Shown here one piece after another: positions 36,758-44,621 of a stretch of 64,000 bases of DNA. Both the position numbers and the translations under genes were made by a program. The first letter of the stretch is position 1; each line of letters starts with the position of its first letter. This DNA is from Pseudomonadota bacterium (lineage in GTDB: Bacteria > Chloroflexota > UBA5177 > JAJPKF01), in the NCBI GenBank assembly GCA_021323865.1, contig JAJPKF010000020.1:186001-250000 (forward strand). Direction: 5' to 3'. Below the pieces are notes generated by a model. It was given only the letters and a program-made list of their open reading frames with translations. It had not been told where the DNA came from and searched no databases.

Positions 36758-37454
36758 AGCCCTTAGGATGCTGGACCTCCCGAGCGGCTCTCGGGTGCTG
36801 GATCTTGGGTGCGCCTTCGGCTATGGCACCCAACGACTGGCGCGCTGCTATCGAGTCGTGGGGAGAGATCTGGATGCCGGATACATCGATCGGGCGAGGC
36901 ACCGACTGCCTGGAGTCGACTTGAGCTGTGGGCCGGCCGAGAGCCTTCCCTATCCGGATCACTCCTTCGACGGGGTGGTCATGCTTGACGTGCTGGAGCA
37001 CGTCATCGACGAGGAGCCTGTGCTACGGGAGGTGGCACGGACCCTACGGCCGGGCGGCACATTGGTTCTGTCTGTACCGCATCAGGGCATCTTGGCTCAG
37101 CTCGACTCGTTGAATCTGTATCGAGCTTTGGTTGGTGCCGACCCGCCGTTTCCGACGGAGGATCCATCCTGGCCAGCATCACCGCATCATCGGCACTATT
37201 CCCTGGAAGGGTTGCGGACGATACTTGGAGACAACTTCCAAGTGGAGGCAGTTCGGTTTAGTGGCATTGGCCTGGCAGAGATCATCAACCTGGTCCTCCT
37301 AATGACCGTGCGTCGTGCCCTCGGAAGCGCCCGCTGGTATTCGATCCTGCAGTACGTCTACTTCGCCGGCTATGTGATCGAGGATCAGCTGAGCATCGGT
37401 TCCCTGTCGTACCACGTCATGCTTCGCTGCCGAAGGCGGCCAACAGCTTCGTGA
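36741..37454 (+). CDS. Class I SAM-dependent methyltransferase
   Basis: A 237-residue methyltransferase. The SAM-binding site is 'VLDLGCAFGYGTQRLA' (motif I), acidic 'VVGRDLDAGYI', and 'FDGVVMLDVLEHVIDEEPVLREV' typical of the UbiE/methyltransferase-11 group, then 'LRPGGTLVLSVPHQG'. The start overlaps the end of the acyltransferase-like gene by 17 bases. The substrate is unknown; placement suggests a lipid or carotenoid acceptor. Confidence 0.8.
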   Translation: MARWGRALRMLDLPSGSRVLDLGCAFGYGTQRLARCYRVVGRDLDAGYIDRARHRLPGVDLSCGPAESLPYPDHSFDGVVMLDVLEHVIDEEPVLREVARTLRPGGTLVLSVPHQGILAQLDSLNLYRALVGADPPFPTEDPSWPASPHHRHYSLEGLRTILGDNFQVEAVRFSGIGLAEIINLVLLMTVRRALGSARWYSILQYVYFAGYVIEDQLSIGSLSYHVMLRCRRRPTAS

Positions 37455-37498
37455 TAGTTTGAGGCAAGCAGTCCGCCTCCTCTTTTCGTGGGAGATCG

Positions 37499-38014
37499 AT
37501 GGGGCAGCCTCTTCGCGCGCCGGTCCTTGTCCCGAACGAACCAATTTTGAAGCGGCGTCAGTACCGCTTCCGGCGCCGGCATACCCCGCACTTCTATCTG
37601 GTCATCTCCGCCCTCAGCTTCGCCACATTGCTCTGCGGGATGGATGTAGGCGCCTATGTGAACGGCACTGTGCTGGGCGCCGAGGTCGCCTTCGTCTGGA
37701 CCGGCATAACGGCGATCGTCGTGTGCGCCGCCTACTTCTGGGGCTTCTATCTGCTGATGAAGGGAACGATCGCGGAGTCGCGCCTGAAGGTGCTCGTTCC
37801 TCACGCCACCGTTGGGACTTTGAGCCCGCTCCTTTACATGCTGAACGTGAGCATTGCCTTTGAGGACTTCAGTTTTCGGTCTGAAGCGGCGGTCTCGGTG
37901 GTAGTCGCCTTCTTTAGCCTTGCGCTCCTGCTGGTGCAATTCCGAATGGGACGAGCCGTCGCTCGGGTTGACCCGCCGCGTCTCCTCAGGATGGTTCCGG
38001 GAAGCCGTTCATGA
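37499..38014 (+). CDS. Four-span membrane protein of the oxidase cluster
   Basis: A 171-residue protein with a basic N-terminus and four hydrophobic segments (about residues 31-50, 62-86, 99-117 and 130-150). A His in 'VLVPHATVGTLSPLLY' could bind a cofactor. It resembles the small membrane proteins (DUF420/CtaM-like) found with aa3 oxidase genes, but the similarity is weak. It overlaps the Sco gene (ATGA), so it is probably co-expressed for oxidase assembly. Confidence 0.6.
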   Translation: MGQPLRAPVLVPNEPILKRRQYRFRRRHTPHFYLVISALSFATLLCGMDVGAYVNGTVLGAEVAFVWTGITAIVVCAAYFWGFYLLMKGTIAESRLKVLVPHATVGTLSPLLYMLNVSIAFEDFSFRSEAAVSVVVAFFSLALLLVQFRMGRAVARVDPPRLLRMVPGSRS

Positions 38015-38637
38015 CAACCCGGCGTTTGGCCTATCTGAGCGCCTGTATCGCAGGCCTGGCCGTCGCGGCCACGATCATCGCGCTCAGCCTCGGCGTCACG
38101 TTCGCGACAGGTGGACCCCACCGGCTGGATCTCCGTGGAACAGAGGTATTCAGCGCACCTGGCCGTCTGGCCCCGCGCTTCACACTCCGCGACCAGCAAG
38201 GGAAGCGGTTTCGTTTGTCCCAGACCCGCGGCAAGGTGGTTGCGATCACTTTCATGGATGCCAACTGCCGGAAGAACTGCCCCATCGAGGGCGCGGAGCT
38301 GGCGTCTATGGAGCGCGATCTCGGTTCTGCACGAGGACGTTTGGACTTGGTGGTGGTCGCCATCACTCCCCGGAACACACCCGGGGAGGCGCAGCGATTC
38401 GTCCATCGTGCCCACATTCATGGTCGGTGGTTCTGGTTGACGGGCTCCTATGATCAGCTCTCCAAGGTATGGCGCTCGTACGGAATACTCGTTCGTCCGA
38501 TCAAGGGCGACATCGAACACACGACCGTGGTTTACCTTGTGGATCCTCGGGGACACATCCGCGTGGCAGATGCGATCCCGCTTCTGCCCGGCCAGCTTGC
38601 CGAGAGCATTCGGGCGCTGGCCGCGGGGCCGGTTTGA
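38011..38637 (+). CDS. Sco/SenC-family copper chaperone
   Basis: A 208-residue membrane-anchored thioredoxin-fold protein that delivers copper to the CuA centre of cytochrome oxidase. An N-terminal anchor (about 12-33) precedes the fold. The copper ligands are the CxxxC of 'ANCRKNCPIEG' and the His in 'IEHTTVVYLVD'. It directly precedes subunit I, as expected. Confidence 0.88.
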   Translation: MTTRRLAYLSACIAGLAVAATIIALSLGVTFATGGPHRLDLRGTEVFSAPGRLAPRFTLRDQQGKRFRLSQTRGKVVAITFMDANCRKNCPIEGAELASMERDLGSARGRLDLVVVAITPRNTPGEAQRFVHRAHIHGRWFWLTGSYDQLSKVWRSYGILVRPIKGDIEHTTVVYLVDPRGHIRVADAIPLLPGQLAESIRALAAGPV

Positions 38638-38720
38638 GTCCCTCATTGGGCCGAAGCATTTCGTCGTACTACATTCAAGAGGAAGGAAGCATATCGGGGG
38701 ATGATGCAAGAGTTGCGGGT

Positions 38721-38744
38721 CGGGCAGAGGCGGGTTTCTGCCCG
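38721..38744 (+). terminator. Hairpin in the leader of the oxidase subunit I gene
   Basis: An 8-bp stem CGGGCAGA/TCTGCCCG with an 8-base loop lies between the Sco gene and subunit I, about 46 bases before the ATG. With no T-run it may be an mRNA structure or a weak terminator. Confidence 0.4.
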
Positions 38745-38790
38745 GTGAGCTGAGGTAGGCAAGATCTAGGTCCTAGAGCGGGAGGATCGC

Positions 38791-40698
38791 ATGGCTGTGG
38801 CGGCGCCTGTCGAGCGACGGAGCACGTTGTTCACGTCCAATGTCTTCACGGCATTGTTGGTCGCGGTGCTCGGCTTCTTGTTCATTGAGTACGTCATCGG
38901 ACGGGGTGGCGGGCCGTTATGGGCGTTCGGTCTGAGTCCCAATTCGACACTGCTCCTCGCCTACATCGTCGGCGTTCTCCTGTATCTCGCCGTTCTCGGG
39001 TTCTTCACCTACCCCTTCAAGTGGATCTTGGGCGGAGATGAGACGCAGGAGGAGCGACTCTATCGATATGGCGCGGTTCCCGGAATTGGAAAGTACTTCC
39101 GGCTAACGCTGGACCACAAGATCATCGGAGCGCAGTATCTGTTCACGGTGCTGCTGTTCTTCTGCGTCGGCGGCTTCAACGCAATGCTCATCCGTCTGGA
39201 GCTCACCGGCTCCAATGCTCATTACTTTTCGCCGCAGACGTATCTGACGCTGGTGGGCGAGCACAGCGTGATGATGCTCATCATGGCCAGCAGCATCATC
39301 ATCGGACCGTTTGGAAACTACTTCGTGCCCCTGATGATCGGCGCGAAACGGATGGCCTACCCACGGATTGAGGCACTCTCGTTCTGGCTGTTCCTGCTCT
39401 CAGGTCTGGTGCTGTTGACGGCCATCTTCTATGACGGTTTCCCGACCGGCTGGACGGGGTACGCTCCGCTCGCGGACCAGGCGCACCTCGGCATGGACGC
39501 CTATCTGGTGGCGTTTGGGCTAGCCGGCACCAGCATGATCGTTTCGGGAATCAACATCGTCGCGACGGTTCTCCTCATGCGCGCCCCGGGCGTCATCTGG
39601 ACGCGAATCAATGCCACGACTTGGGCGGTTGTGGTGGCGTCAATTCTGGCCTGGCTGGCGGCGCCGATTCTCATTGGGGTGCTGACGATGGTCGGGTTCG
39701 ATCGGGCCTTTGAGACGGGGCTCTTCGTGCCGGCCTGGGGAGGGAGCGCCTTCCTCTACGAGAACCTGTTCTGGACCTTTGGTCACCCGGAGGTATACAT
39801 CCTTGCCGTGCCCGCCTTCGGCGTGGTGCTGGATATTCTGTCCGTCTTCAGCCGCAAGCCGCTCTTCGGCTATCGCGCTGCCGTCGTCTCGATGTTCGGC
39901 ATCGGGCTCTTGAGCTGGTTCGTGTGGCAGCACCACCTCTTCGTGAGCGGGTTGACCCCTGGGCTGCGTCCCTTCTTCATGTTCTCGACCGAGATGATCT
40001 CGTTCCCGACCGGCATCATCTTCCTCTCCGCATTGGGCACGCTGTTCCTGGGCAAGGTGCGGTTCACACTGCCCATGCTGTTTGCGCTCGCCTTTTTCCC
40101 CAACTTCCTCTTGGGAGGGATCTCTGGGGTCTTTCTGTCAGACGTTCCGGCAGACATCCAGCTTCATGGATCCTACTTCGTTCAGGCGCACTTCCACTTC
40201 GTGCTGATGGGCGGCACACTCTTCGCATTCTTCGCCGGTGTGTATTACTGGCTTCCGAAGTGGACCGGCAGGCAGTTCAACGATCTCTTGGGCAAGATCC
40301 ACTTCTGGACCATGTTCCTCGGATTCAACGGCACCTTCATAACGCTGGCTGTCGTCGGTCTCTTGGGCATGCCCCGTAGGGTGCCCTATTACCCACCGTA
40401 CCTGCACACGACCAACTTCATTGCCTCCGTATTTGCCTTTATTCTTGGCGCCTCAATCTTCCCGTTCCTGGCGAACCTGGTGTACGGAATCGTCTGGGGC
40501 AAGCAGGTGAACGAGAACCCCTGGCAGGCGCGAAGCCTGGAGTGGCAAACCACGACTCCGCCTCCGATTGAGAACTTCGACGAGATTCCTCAAGTTGTGG
40601 CTGGGCCGTACGACTATGGCGTCGTCCCCTCGCGGCCCATGGCAATCCTGCGGCCTTCTCAAGTCACGGCCGCCGGTGCAACGGCGGGAGCTGAGTGA
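38791..40698 (+). CDS. ctaD: Cytochrome c oxidase subunit I (heme-copper oxidase)
   Basis: A 635-residue catalytic subunit. Two extra membrane segments precede the usual core. Heme a ligands H158 ('GEHSVMM') and H469, CuB ligands H332 ('GHPEVY'), H381 and H382 ('WQHHLF'), heme a3 ligand H467, and Y336 for the His-Tyr link are present, as is the branch-point E334. Aligned with A1-type enzymes, the D-channel Asp of 'GAPDMAFPR' is Arg187 ('GAKRMAYPR'). The K-channel Lys of 'PTGIK' is Ile410 ('PTGII'), and the Mg-site 'HD' is 'HG'. It should reduce oxygen, but the proton routes must differ. Ribosome site GGGAGG precedes the ATG. Confidence 0.93.
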   Translation: MAVAAPVERRSTLFTSNVFTALLVAVLGFLFIEYVIGRGGGPLWAFGLSPNSTLLLAYIVGVLLYLAVLGFFTYPFKWILGGDETQEERLYRYGAVPGIGKYFRLTLDHKIIGAQYLFTVLLFFCVGGFNAMLIRLELTGSNAHYFSPQTYLTLVGEHSVMMLIMASSIIIGPFGNYFVPLMIGAKRMAYPRIEALSFWLFLLSGLVLLTAIFYDGFPTGWTGYAPLADQAHLGMDAYLVAFGLAGTSMIVSGINIVATVLLMRAPGVIWTRINATTWAVVVASILAWLAAPILIGVLTMVGFDRAFETGLFVPAWGGSAFLYENLFWTFGHPEVYILAVPAFGVVLDILSVFSRKPLFGYRAAVVSMFGIGLLSWFVWQHHLFVSGLTPGLRPFFMFSTEMISFPTGIIFLSALGTLFLGKVRFTLPMLFALAFFPNFLLGGISGVFLSDVPADIQLHGSYFVQAHFHFVLMGGTLFAFFAGVYYWLPKWTGRQFNDLLGKIHFWTMFLGFNGTFITLAVVGLLGMPRRVPYYPPYLHTTNFIASVFAFILGASIFPFLANLVYGIVWGKQVNENPWQARSLEWQTTTPPPIENFDEIPQVVAGPYDYGVVPSRPMAILRPSQVTAAGATAGAE

Positions 40699-40730
40699 TG
40701 ACAACCAACGTGAGGAAGGAGGGCTAGGCC

Positions 40731-41432
40731 GTGGCGACTGTCAATCCCGGCGCGAGTGACGCTTTGGATGCGACCGGCACAACCGCAACTGCTCTGGCTC
40801 GGGAGACCCGCTCTCTGGATGACCGGCTCACCCTGCTCCAGGCGCGTATGGTTTACATTGCCCTGGCATTTGGCCTAGCATGCTTCTGGTTCGGCCTCGT
40901 CTACCTCCAGCTCATTAACGAGAACGGCATGTGGAAGCCTCCGGGAGTGCACCAGCCCACACTGCTGGTCGGACTGTTCGAGATGGGCCTCATCCAGGCT
41001 TCAGGAATCGTCTACTTCTGGGGACAGTGGGCCGGCCTCTACCAGCGCAAATTCAATATCCTCACCCTCGGTCTGTGGGTGGCGGCTCTTCTGGGTCTCG
41101 CATCGTTCGGGTTCCACATCTACGAGCTGCATCAGCCTGGATTCAATTCCCTCGCACCCCCGCTTCCCGGCGCGAAGTATCCCGCGGTCCACGTTTCCCA
41201 GCTGCAAACGGGTTACACGAGCGTCTTCACGGTGACGGAGGGGGTGTTCACCATCCTTCTCGGAGCGAGCCTGTTCGTGCTCTTCGGTATCGCGAACCGC
41301 GCTCGCTTGGGCCGATTCGCGAAGTCGGCCGTGGCCGTCGAGGCCTTCGGAGAGTTCTGGGGATTCATGGCGGCTGTGGCACTGCTCAATTTCCTGGCTC
41401 TGTACGTGCAGCCGTTCTTCCACAGCGGGTAA
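40731..41432 (+). CDS. Cytochrome c oxidase subunit III-like protein
   Basis: A 233-residue membrane protein with five hydrophobic segments, starting at a GTG with a ribosome site (GGAGG). The pattern 'FGFHIYELHQPGF' and the terminal 'FWGFMAAVALLNFLALYV' resemble COX3, where the last segment contains 'WHFVDVVWLFLF'. The position between subunit I and CtaG supports this. It is divergent, and the family assignment is moderate. Confidence 0.65.
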   Translation: MATVNPGASDALDATGTTATALARETRSLDDRLTLLQARMVYIALAFGLACFWFGLVYLQLINENGMWKPPGVHQPTLLVGLFEMGLIQASGIVYFWGQWAGLYQRKFNILTLGLWVAALLGLASFGFHIYELHQPGFNSLAPPLPGAKYPAVHVSQLQTGYTSVFTVTEGVFTILLGASLFVLFGIANRARLGRFAKSAVAVEAFGEFWGFMAAVALLNFLALYVQPFFHSG

Positions 41433-41445
41433 GGAGTAGCCGGCC

Positions 41446-42330
41446 GTGAGCTGGAGCGTGCTGACCGGATATTGGAGCTTCGAGCCAATCGTGCTTGTCT
41501 CCCTGGCACTTGCGGCCATGCTCTATTGGTTTGGCGAGTGGACATCTGCTGCACGGCCCCTATGGCGCTCGCTGTGCTACTACGCGGGGCTCCTCGCGAT
41601 CTTCTTGGCGCTCGAGTCGCCCATCGACGGATTGGACGGACGGCTGTTCTGGGTACACATGCTCCAGCACTTGATCCTCATCATGGTGGCTGCCCCGCTC
41701 ATCATCCTGGGCGATCCAGCCATGCCGATCCTGCGTGCGTGGCCCCTCAAGCCGCGCCGCCGCTTTCTCCGCCTGGTAACCCAGCAACCATGGTCCCGCG
41801 ATGCCGGCGCAGTGCTTGCCTTTCTTACCTCACCGTGGACGGCGGCCCTGGTCTTTTTGGTCGATCTGTACCTGTGGCACTGGGATGTCCTGTTCAACTT
41901 GACGCTGCGGAACCAGGCCGTGCACGATCTGGAGCATGTGTGCTTTCTGAGCACCGCATTGCTCCTCTGGAGCCAGATCATTGATCAAAAGCCGATCCAT
42001 GCGCGCATGACGTACCTGGCGAGGGCGGGCTACATCCTGCTGGTCGGAGCTGCGGGCAACCTGCTCGCGATGTACTTCGTGTTCGCGCAACGGCCGCTCT
42101 ATGCCCAGTACGCCAACCTGTTTCCACGGCCCTTCGGAATGGGAGCACTAATGGACCAACAGCTCGCGGGTGCCCTGATGTGGGTCCCCGTGCTGTTCGT
42201 TTTCGCCATCGCTTTCTGCATCTGCCTCTACAAGTGGCTGGGGGATGAGCAACGGAGCACCGAGGTTGGGACGGTTCCGGCATATCGCCTGCTTGATGGA
42301 TCTTTGAGCAGCGAGGTAATACGGCGATGA
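41446..42330 (+). CDS. ctaG: Cytochrome c oxidase assembly factor CtaG
   Basis: A 294-residue polytopic protein of the caa3_CtaG family, with about seven membrane segments. Conserved elements include 'WVHMLQHLILIMVAAPLIILG', 'DLYLWHWDVLFNLTLRNQAVHDLEHVCFL' (seen in two blocks) and 'DQQLAGALMWVP'. The His residues in these blocks are typical and may handle copper for CuB insertion. It starts at a GTG 13 bases after the subunit III-like gene. Confidence 0.9.
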   Translation: MSWSVLTGYWSFEPIVLVSLALAAMLYWFGEWTSAARPLWRSLCYYAGLLAIFLALESPIDGLDGRLFWVHMLQHLILIMVAAPLIILGDPAMPILRAWPLKPRRRFLRLVTQQPWSRDAGAVLAFLTSPWTAALVFLVDLYLWHWDVLFNLTLRNQAVHDLEHVCFLSTALLLWSQIIDQKPIHARMTYLARAGYILLVGAAGNLLAMYFVFAQRPLYAQYANLFPRPFGMGALMDQQLAGALMWVPVLFVFAIAFCICLYKWLGDEQRSTEVGTVPAYRLLDGSLSSEVIRR

Positions 42331-42394
42331 GACACAAGGTTATTCATCCGCTTCGGAGAGTGAGTGCGCAAAGCGAAGGAAGAAGGGCAACACG

Positions 42395-43162
42395 ATGAAC
42401 AACAGCAAGGCCTTGATTGTGATTGCCGCCAGCGGGACCGCAGTGCTATTGGTGGCCATATTCTGGGTACTCGCCCTCAATTACACGCCGTTCGCCTACA
42501 GTTATCCGGATCACGGTCAGCTGGCCGTCTCACCACACAAGTGGACGACCAGGCCGAAGCACGTTACCATCCGGCTCAGCATTCAACAGACAACCAACAG
42601 AGGGCCGCACGGTGATTGGCTTGGCTACCAGCTGCAGCCTCCGGCGTCTCTTCAGCCCAATCCCCCGAATGCGGTCTCGAGTGGCCTCTCGTCGAGTGCT
42701 GCGTCACGCCTGGCCAAGTACCAGTACGGCGCGACCGTGCTCACCATCCCGGCTCATGCTCTCGTAACCGTCATCATTCACAACTACGACAGCCAGACGG
42801 CACTCAGGAACCCATTCTTCACGCAGGTCCAGGGGACCGTGGGTGGTGTCGCCTCCTGTGCGGCGACCAGGGATGCCGCGTTGACAAAACCCGACACGAG
42901 CTTCTGCAGCGGCAAGCCATTCAAGGTCATGCCGCTCGACATGACGTCCCACACATTTACGATTCCGGACCTGGGCGTGACGGTTCCGATCGGTGGGATC
43001 GGCGGCAGCAACGGCTATATCAGCATGAAGTTCACGTTCAGGGCTCCCAACAAGGGCACGTTCCGCTGGCAGTGCATTGTGCCCTGTGGCGGCGGCACCT
43101 ATGGGTTCGGGGATCCCATGTCTCAGTTTGGATACATGAATGGGCTGTTTCATGTCGTCTAG
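42395..43162 (+). CDS. Membrane-anchored cupredoxin with incomplete CuA-like motif
   Basis: A 255-residue protein with one N-terminal membrane segment (about residues 6-28). The C-terminal domain is cupredoxin-like, with His in 'DMTSHTFTIPDLGV' and 'RWQCIVPCGGGTYGFGDPM'. The Cys-x3-Cys spacing of CuA is kept, but the Glu between the cysteines is Val, the later His is Thr and the Met is displaced. Two further cysteines occur at 'ASCAAT' and 'SFCSG'. It lies between ctaG and a canonical subunit II and may be an electron donor or copper carrier; it could also be a non-copper paralogue. Confidence 0.65.
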   Translation: MNNSKALIVIAASGTAVLLVAIFWVLALNYTPFAYSYPDHGQLAVSPHKWTTRPKHVTIRLSIQQTTNRGPHGDWLGYQLQPPASLQPNPPNAVSSGLSSSAASRLAKYQYGATVLTIPAHALVTVIIHNYDSQTALRNPFFTQVQGTVGGVASCAATRDAALTKPDTSFCSGKPFKVMPLDMTSHTFTIPDLGVTVPIGGIGGSNGYISMKFTFRAPNKGTFRWQCIVPCGGGTYGFGDPMSQFGYMNGLFHVV

Positions 43163-43179
43163 CGACAGGGAGGCTTGAG

Positions 43180-44004
43180 ATGCGACGCCACGGGCTGCGA
43201 ATTCTGGCTATCTGGCTGGTACTCACGATCATCCTGGAGTTTCTGGTTGCCAAGCTGCCGGTCCCATCGCCCACCGGCTCGGACGAGGGTCTCGGCGAGC
43301 ATCAAACGGTCTACATGCTCTTCTATGTCGCCATCCCGTTCTTCACCTTCATATGGGCCATGCTGCTTTACATCCTGCCGACATTCCGTGCCAGGGATGC
43401 GGATAGCGGTGACGGCCCGCCCGTCACCGACAGCACCCCTCTTCTCCTGCTGTGGGCCGGCATCAGCTTCGTTACGGTCATTTTCCTGGCCGGCTGGGGC
43501 ACCTTTACACTCCACGAGATCACCCAGCCGGACGGTGGCAAGCCCCTTCACATACAGGTCATCGGACAGCAATGGTACTGGACGTATCGCTACCCCACCT
43601 ACGGCGGCGCCGAGTCGAGCGTGCTGGTTCTTCCCGTCCATCGCTCGATCGAGCTGGACGTGACGTCCATCGATGTCGTGCACAGCCTTTGGATCTACTC
43701 CTTGGACATCAAGGAGGATGCGGTTCCCGGCGTCGTGAACCATGCCTTTTTGAACGCCACGCACACGGCCAGAAGCAATCAGTACGGACAGAACTGGGTG
43801 GCGTGTAACGAGCTATGCGGACTGTATCACGGGTATATGCGCAGCCGGATGCGAATCGTCTCGCACGCCGCATTTAAGCGTTGGGCGACCGCACTCTATC
43901 ACAGAGAGAAGGCCAACGGGCTGCTCAAGAATCTGCCCAAGTATCACGGCGAGTACTTCCCGCCGCCGGTCTATCCGCCGGCGCCGCAGGACCAGTCGAC
44001 CTGA
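43180..44004 (+). CDS. ctaC: Cytochrome c oxidase subunit II
   Basis: A 274-residue subunit with three hydrophobic segments near the N-terminus and an outer cupredoxin domain. 'IGQQWYWTYRYP' is the aromatic electron-entry motif. The CuA ligands are His in 'DVVHSLWIYSL', the CxExC set in 'VACNELCGLYHGYM', with its Glu, His and Met. No fused cytochrome c domain is seen. The ATG at 43180 has an AGGGAGG site. Confidence 0.92.
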   Translation: MRRHGLRILAIWLVLTIILEFLVAKLPVPSPTGSDEGLGEHQTVYMLFYVAIPFFTFIWAMLLYILPTFRARDADSGDGPPVTDSTPLLLLWAGISFVTVIFLAGWGTFTLHEITQPDGGKPLHIQVIGQQWYWTYRYPTYGGAESSVLVLPVHRSIELDVTSIDVVHSLWIYSLDIKEDAVPGVVNHAFLNATHTARSNQYGQNWVACNELCGLYHGYMRSRMRIVSHAAFKRWATALYHREKANGLLKNLPKYHGEYFPPPVYPPAPQDQST

Positions 44005-44007
44005 TCC

Positions 44008-44616
44008 GTGCTTCCGGCTAGCCCCGTCGCAGACTCGAGGTGGCAAGGTTTGCCCTTCCTTCGACGGCGGGGCGCAGTTCTCAAGGCAGGGCTGATCGTC
44101 GCGCTCGGGCTGGCCCTCCTGGTCGAACAGATCGTATTCAGCGTTGCGAGTCCCGCCACCCGGCGGCTCTCCATTGCCACACCGCACTCCTTTGGCGGCC
44201 GGGTGGATAGAGCACTCAGCCAGGCATTGGGACCAAGTGACCGCGGCGTGCAGCGCTTCCGAATCCTCAAGATGCGCTCAACCCCGTCCGGGCGGATTCT
44301 TACCGTTCGATGGGCGATCAACAGCGACCTATCCGCGGGAAGCATCGGCAATGGGGCTCAGGTCGATGCCTACCTTGCATTTGACCGGTTGTTCTCGAGC
44401 GCGTTGCGTGTGCGACGCGTGAACCTCATCGGAACCTATCCCAGCATGCAGCGGGGCCGCGTCCGGGAGATGGTTGTCATGCGGCTATGGATGAACCGGA
44501 AGACTGCCCGCCTGATCGGCCGGTCGGGTTGGTCAAACCTGGATGCTCCAACGGCCTGGCCATTGATTCACCGGGTGTATGTCGCCGCCGATTTCCAGCC
44601 CATCCAAGGAGAATAG
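44008..44616 (+). CDS. Membrane-anchored protein of unknown function
   Basis: A 202-residue protein beginning 3 bases after subunit II. One hydrophobic segment (about residues 26-46) is followed by a soluble outer part with mixed beta-type sequence ('RILKMRSTPSGRILTVRWAI', 'DAYLAFDRLFSSALRVRRV'). No motif recognised. Its placement suggests it is part of the oxidase transcript. Confidence 0.6.
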   Translation: MLPASPVADSRWQGLPFLRRRGAVLKAGLIVALGLALLVEQIVFSVASPATRRLSIATPHSFGGRVDRALSQALGPSDRGVQRFRILKMRSTPSGRILTVRWAINSDLSAGSIGNGAQVDAYLAFDRLFSSALRVRRVNLIGTYPSMQRGRVREMVVMRLWMNRKTARLIGRSGWSNLDAPTAWPLIHRVYVAADFQPIQGE

Positions 44617-44621
44617 GGGCT

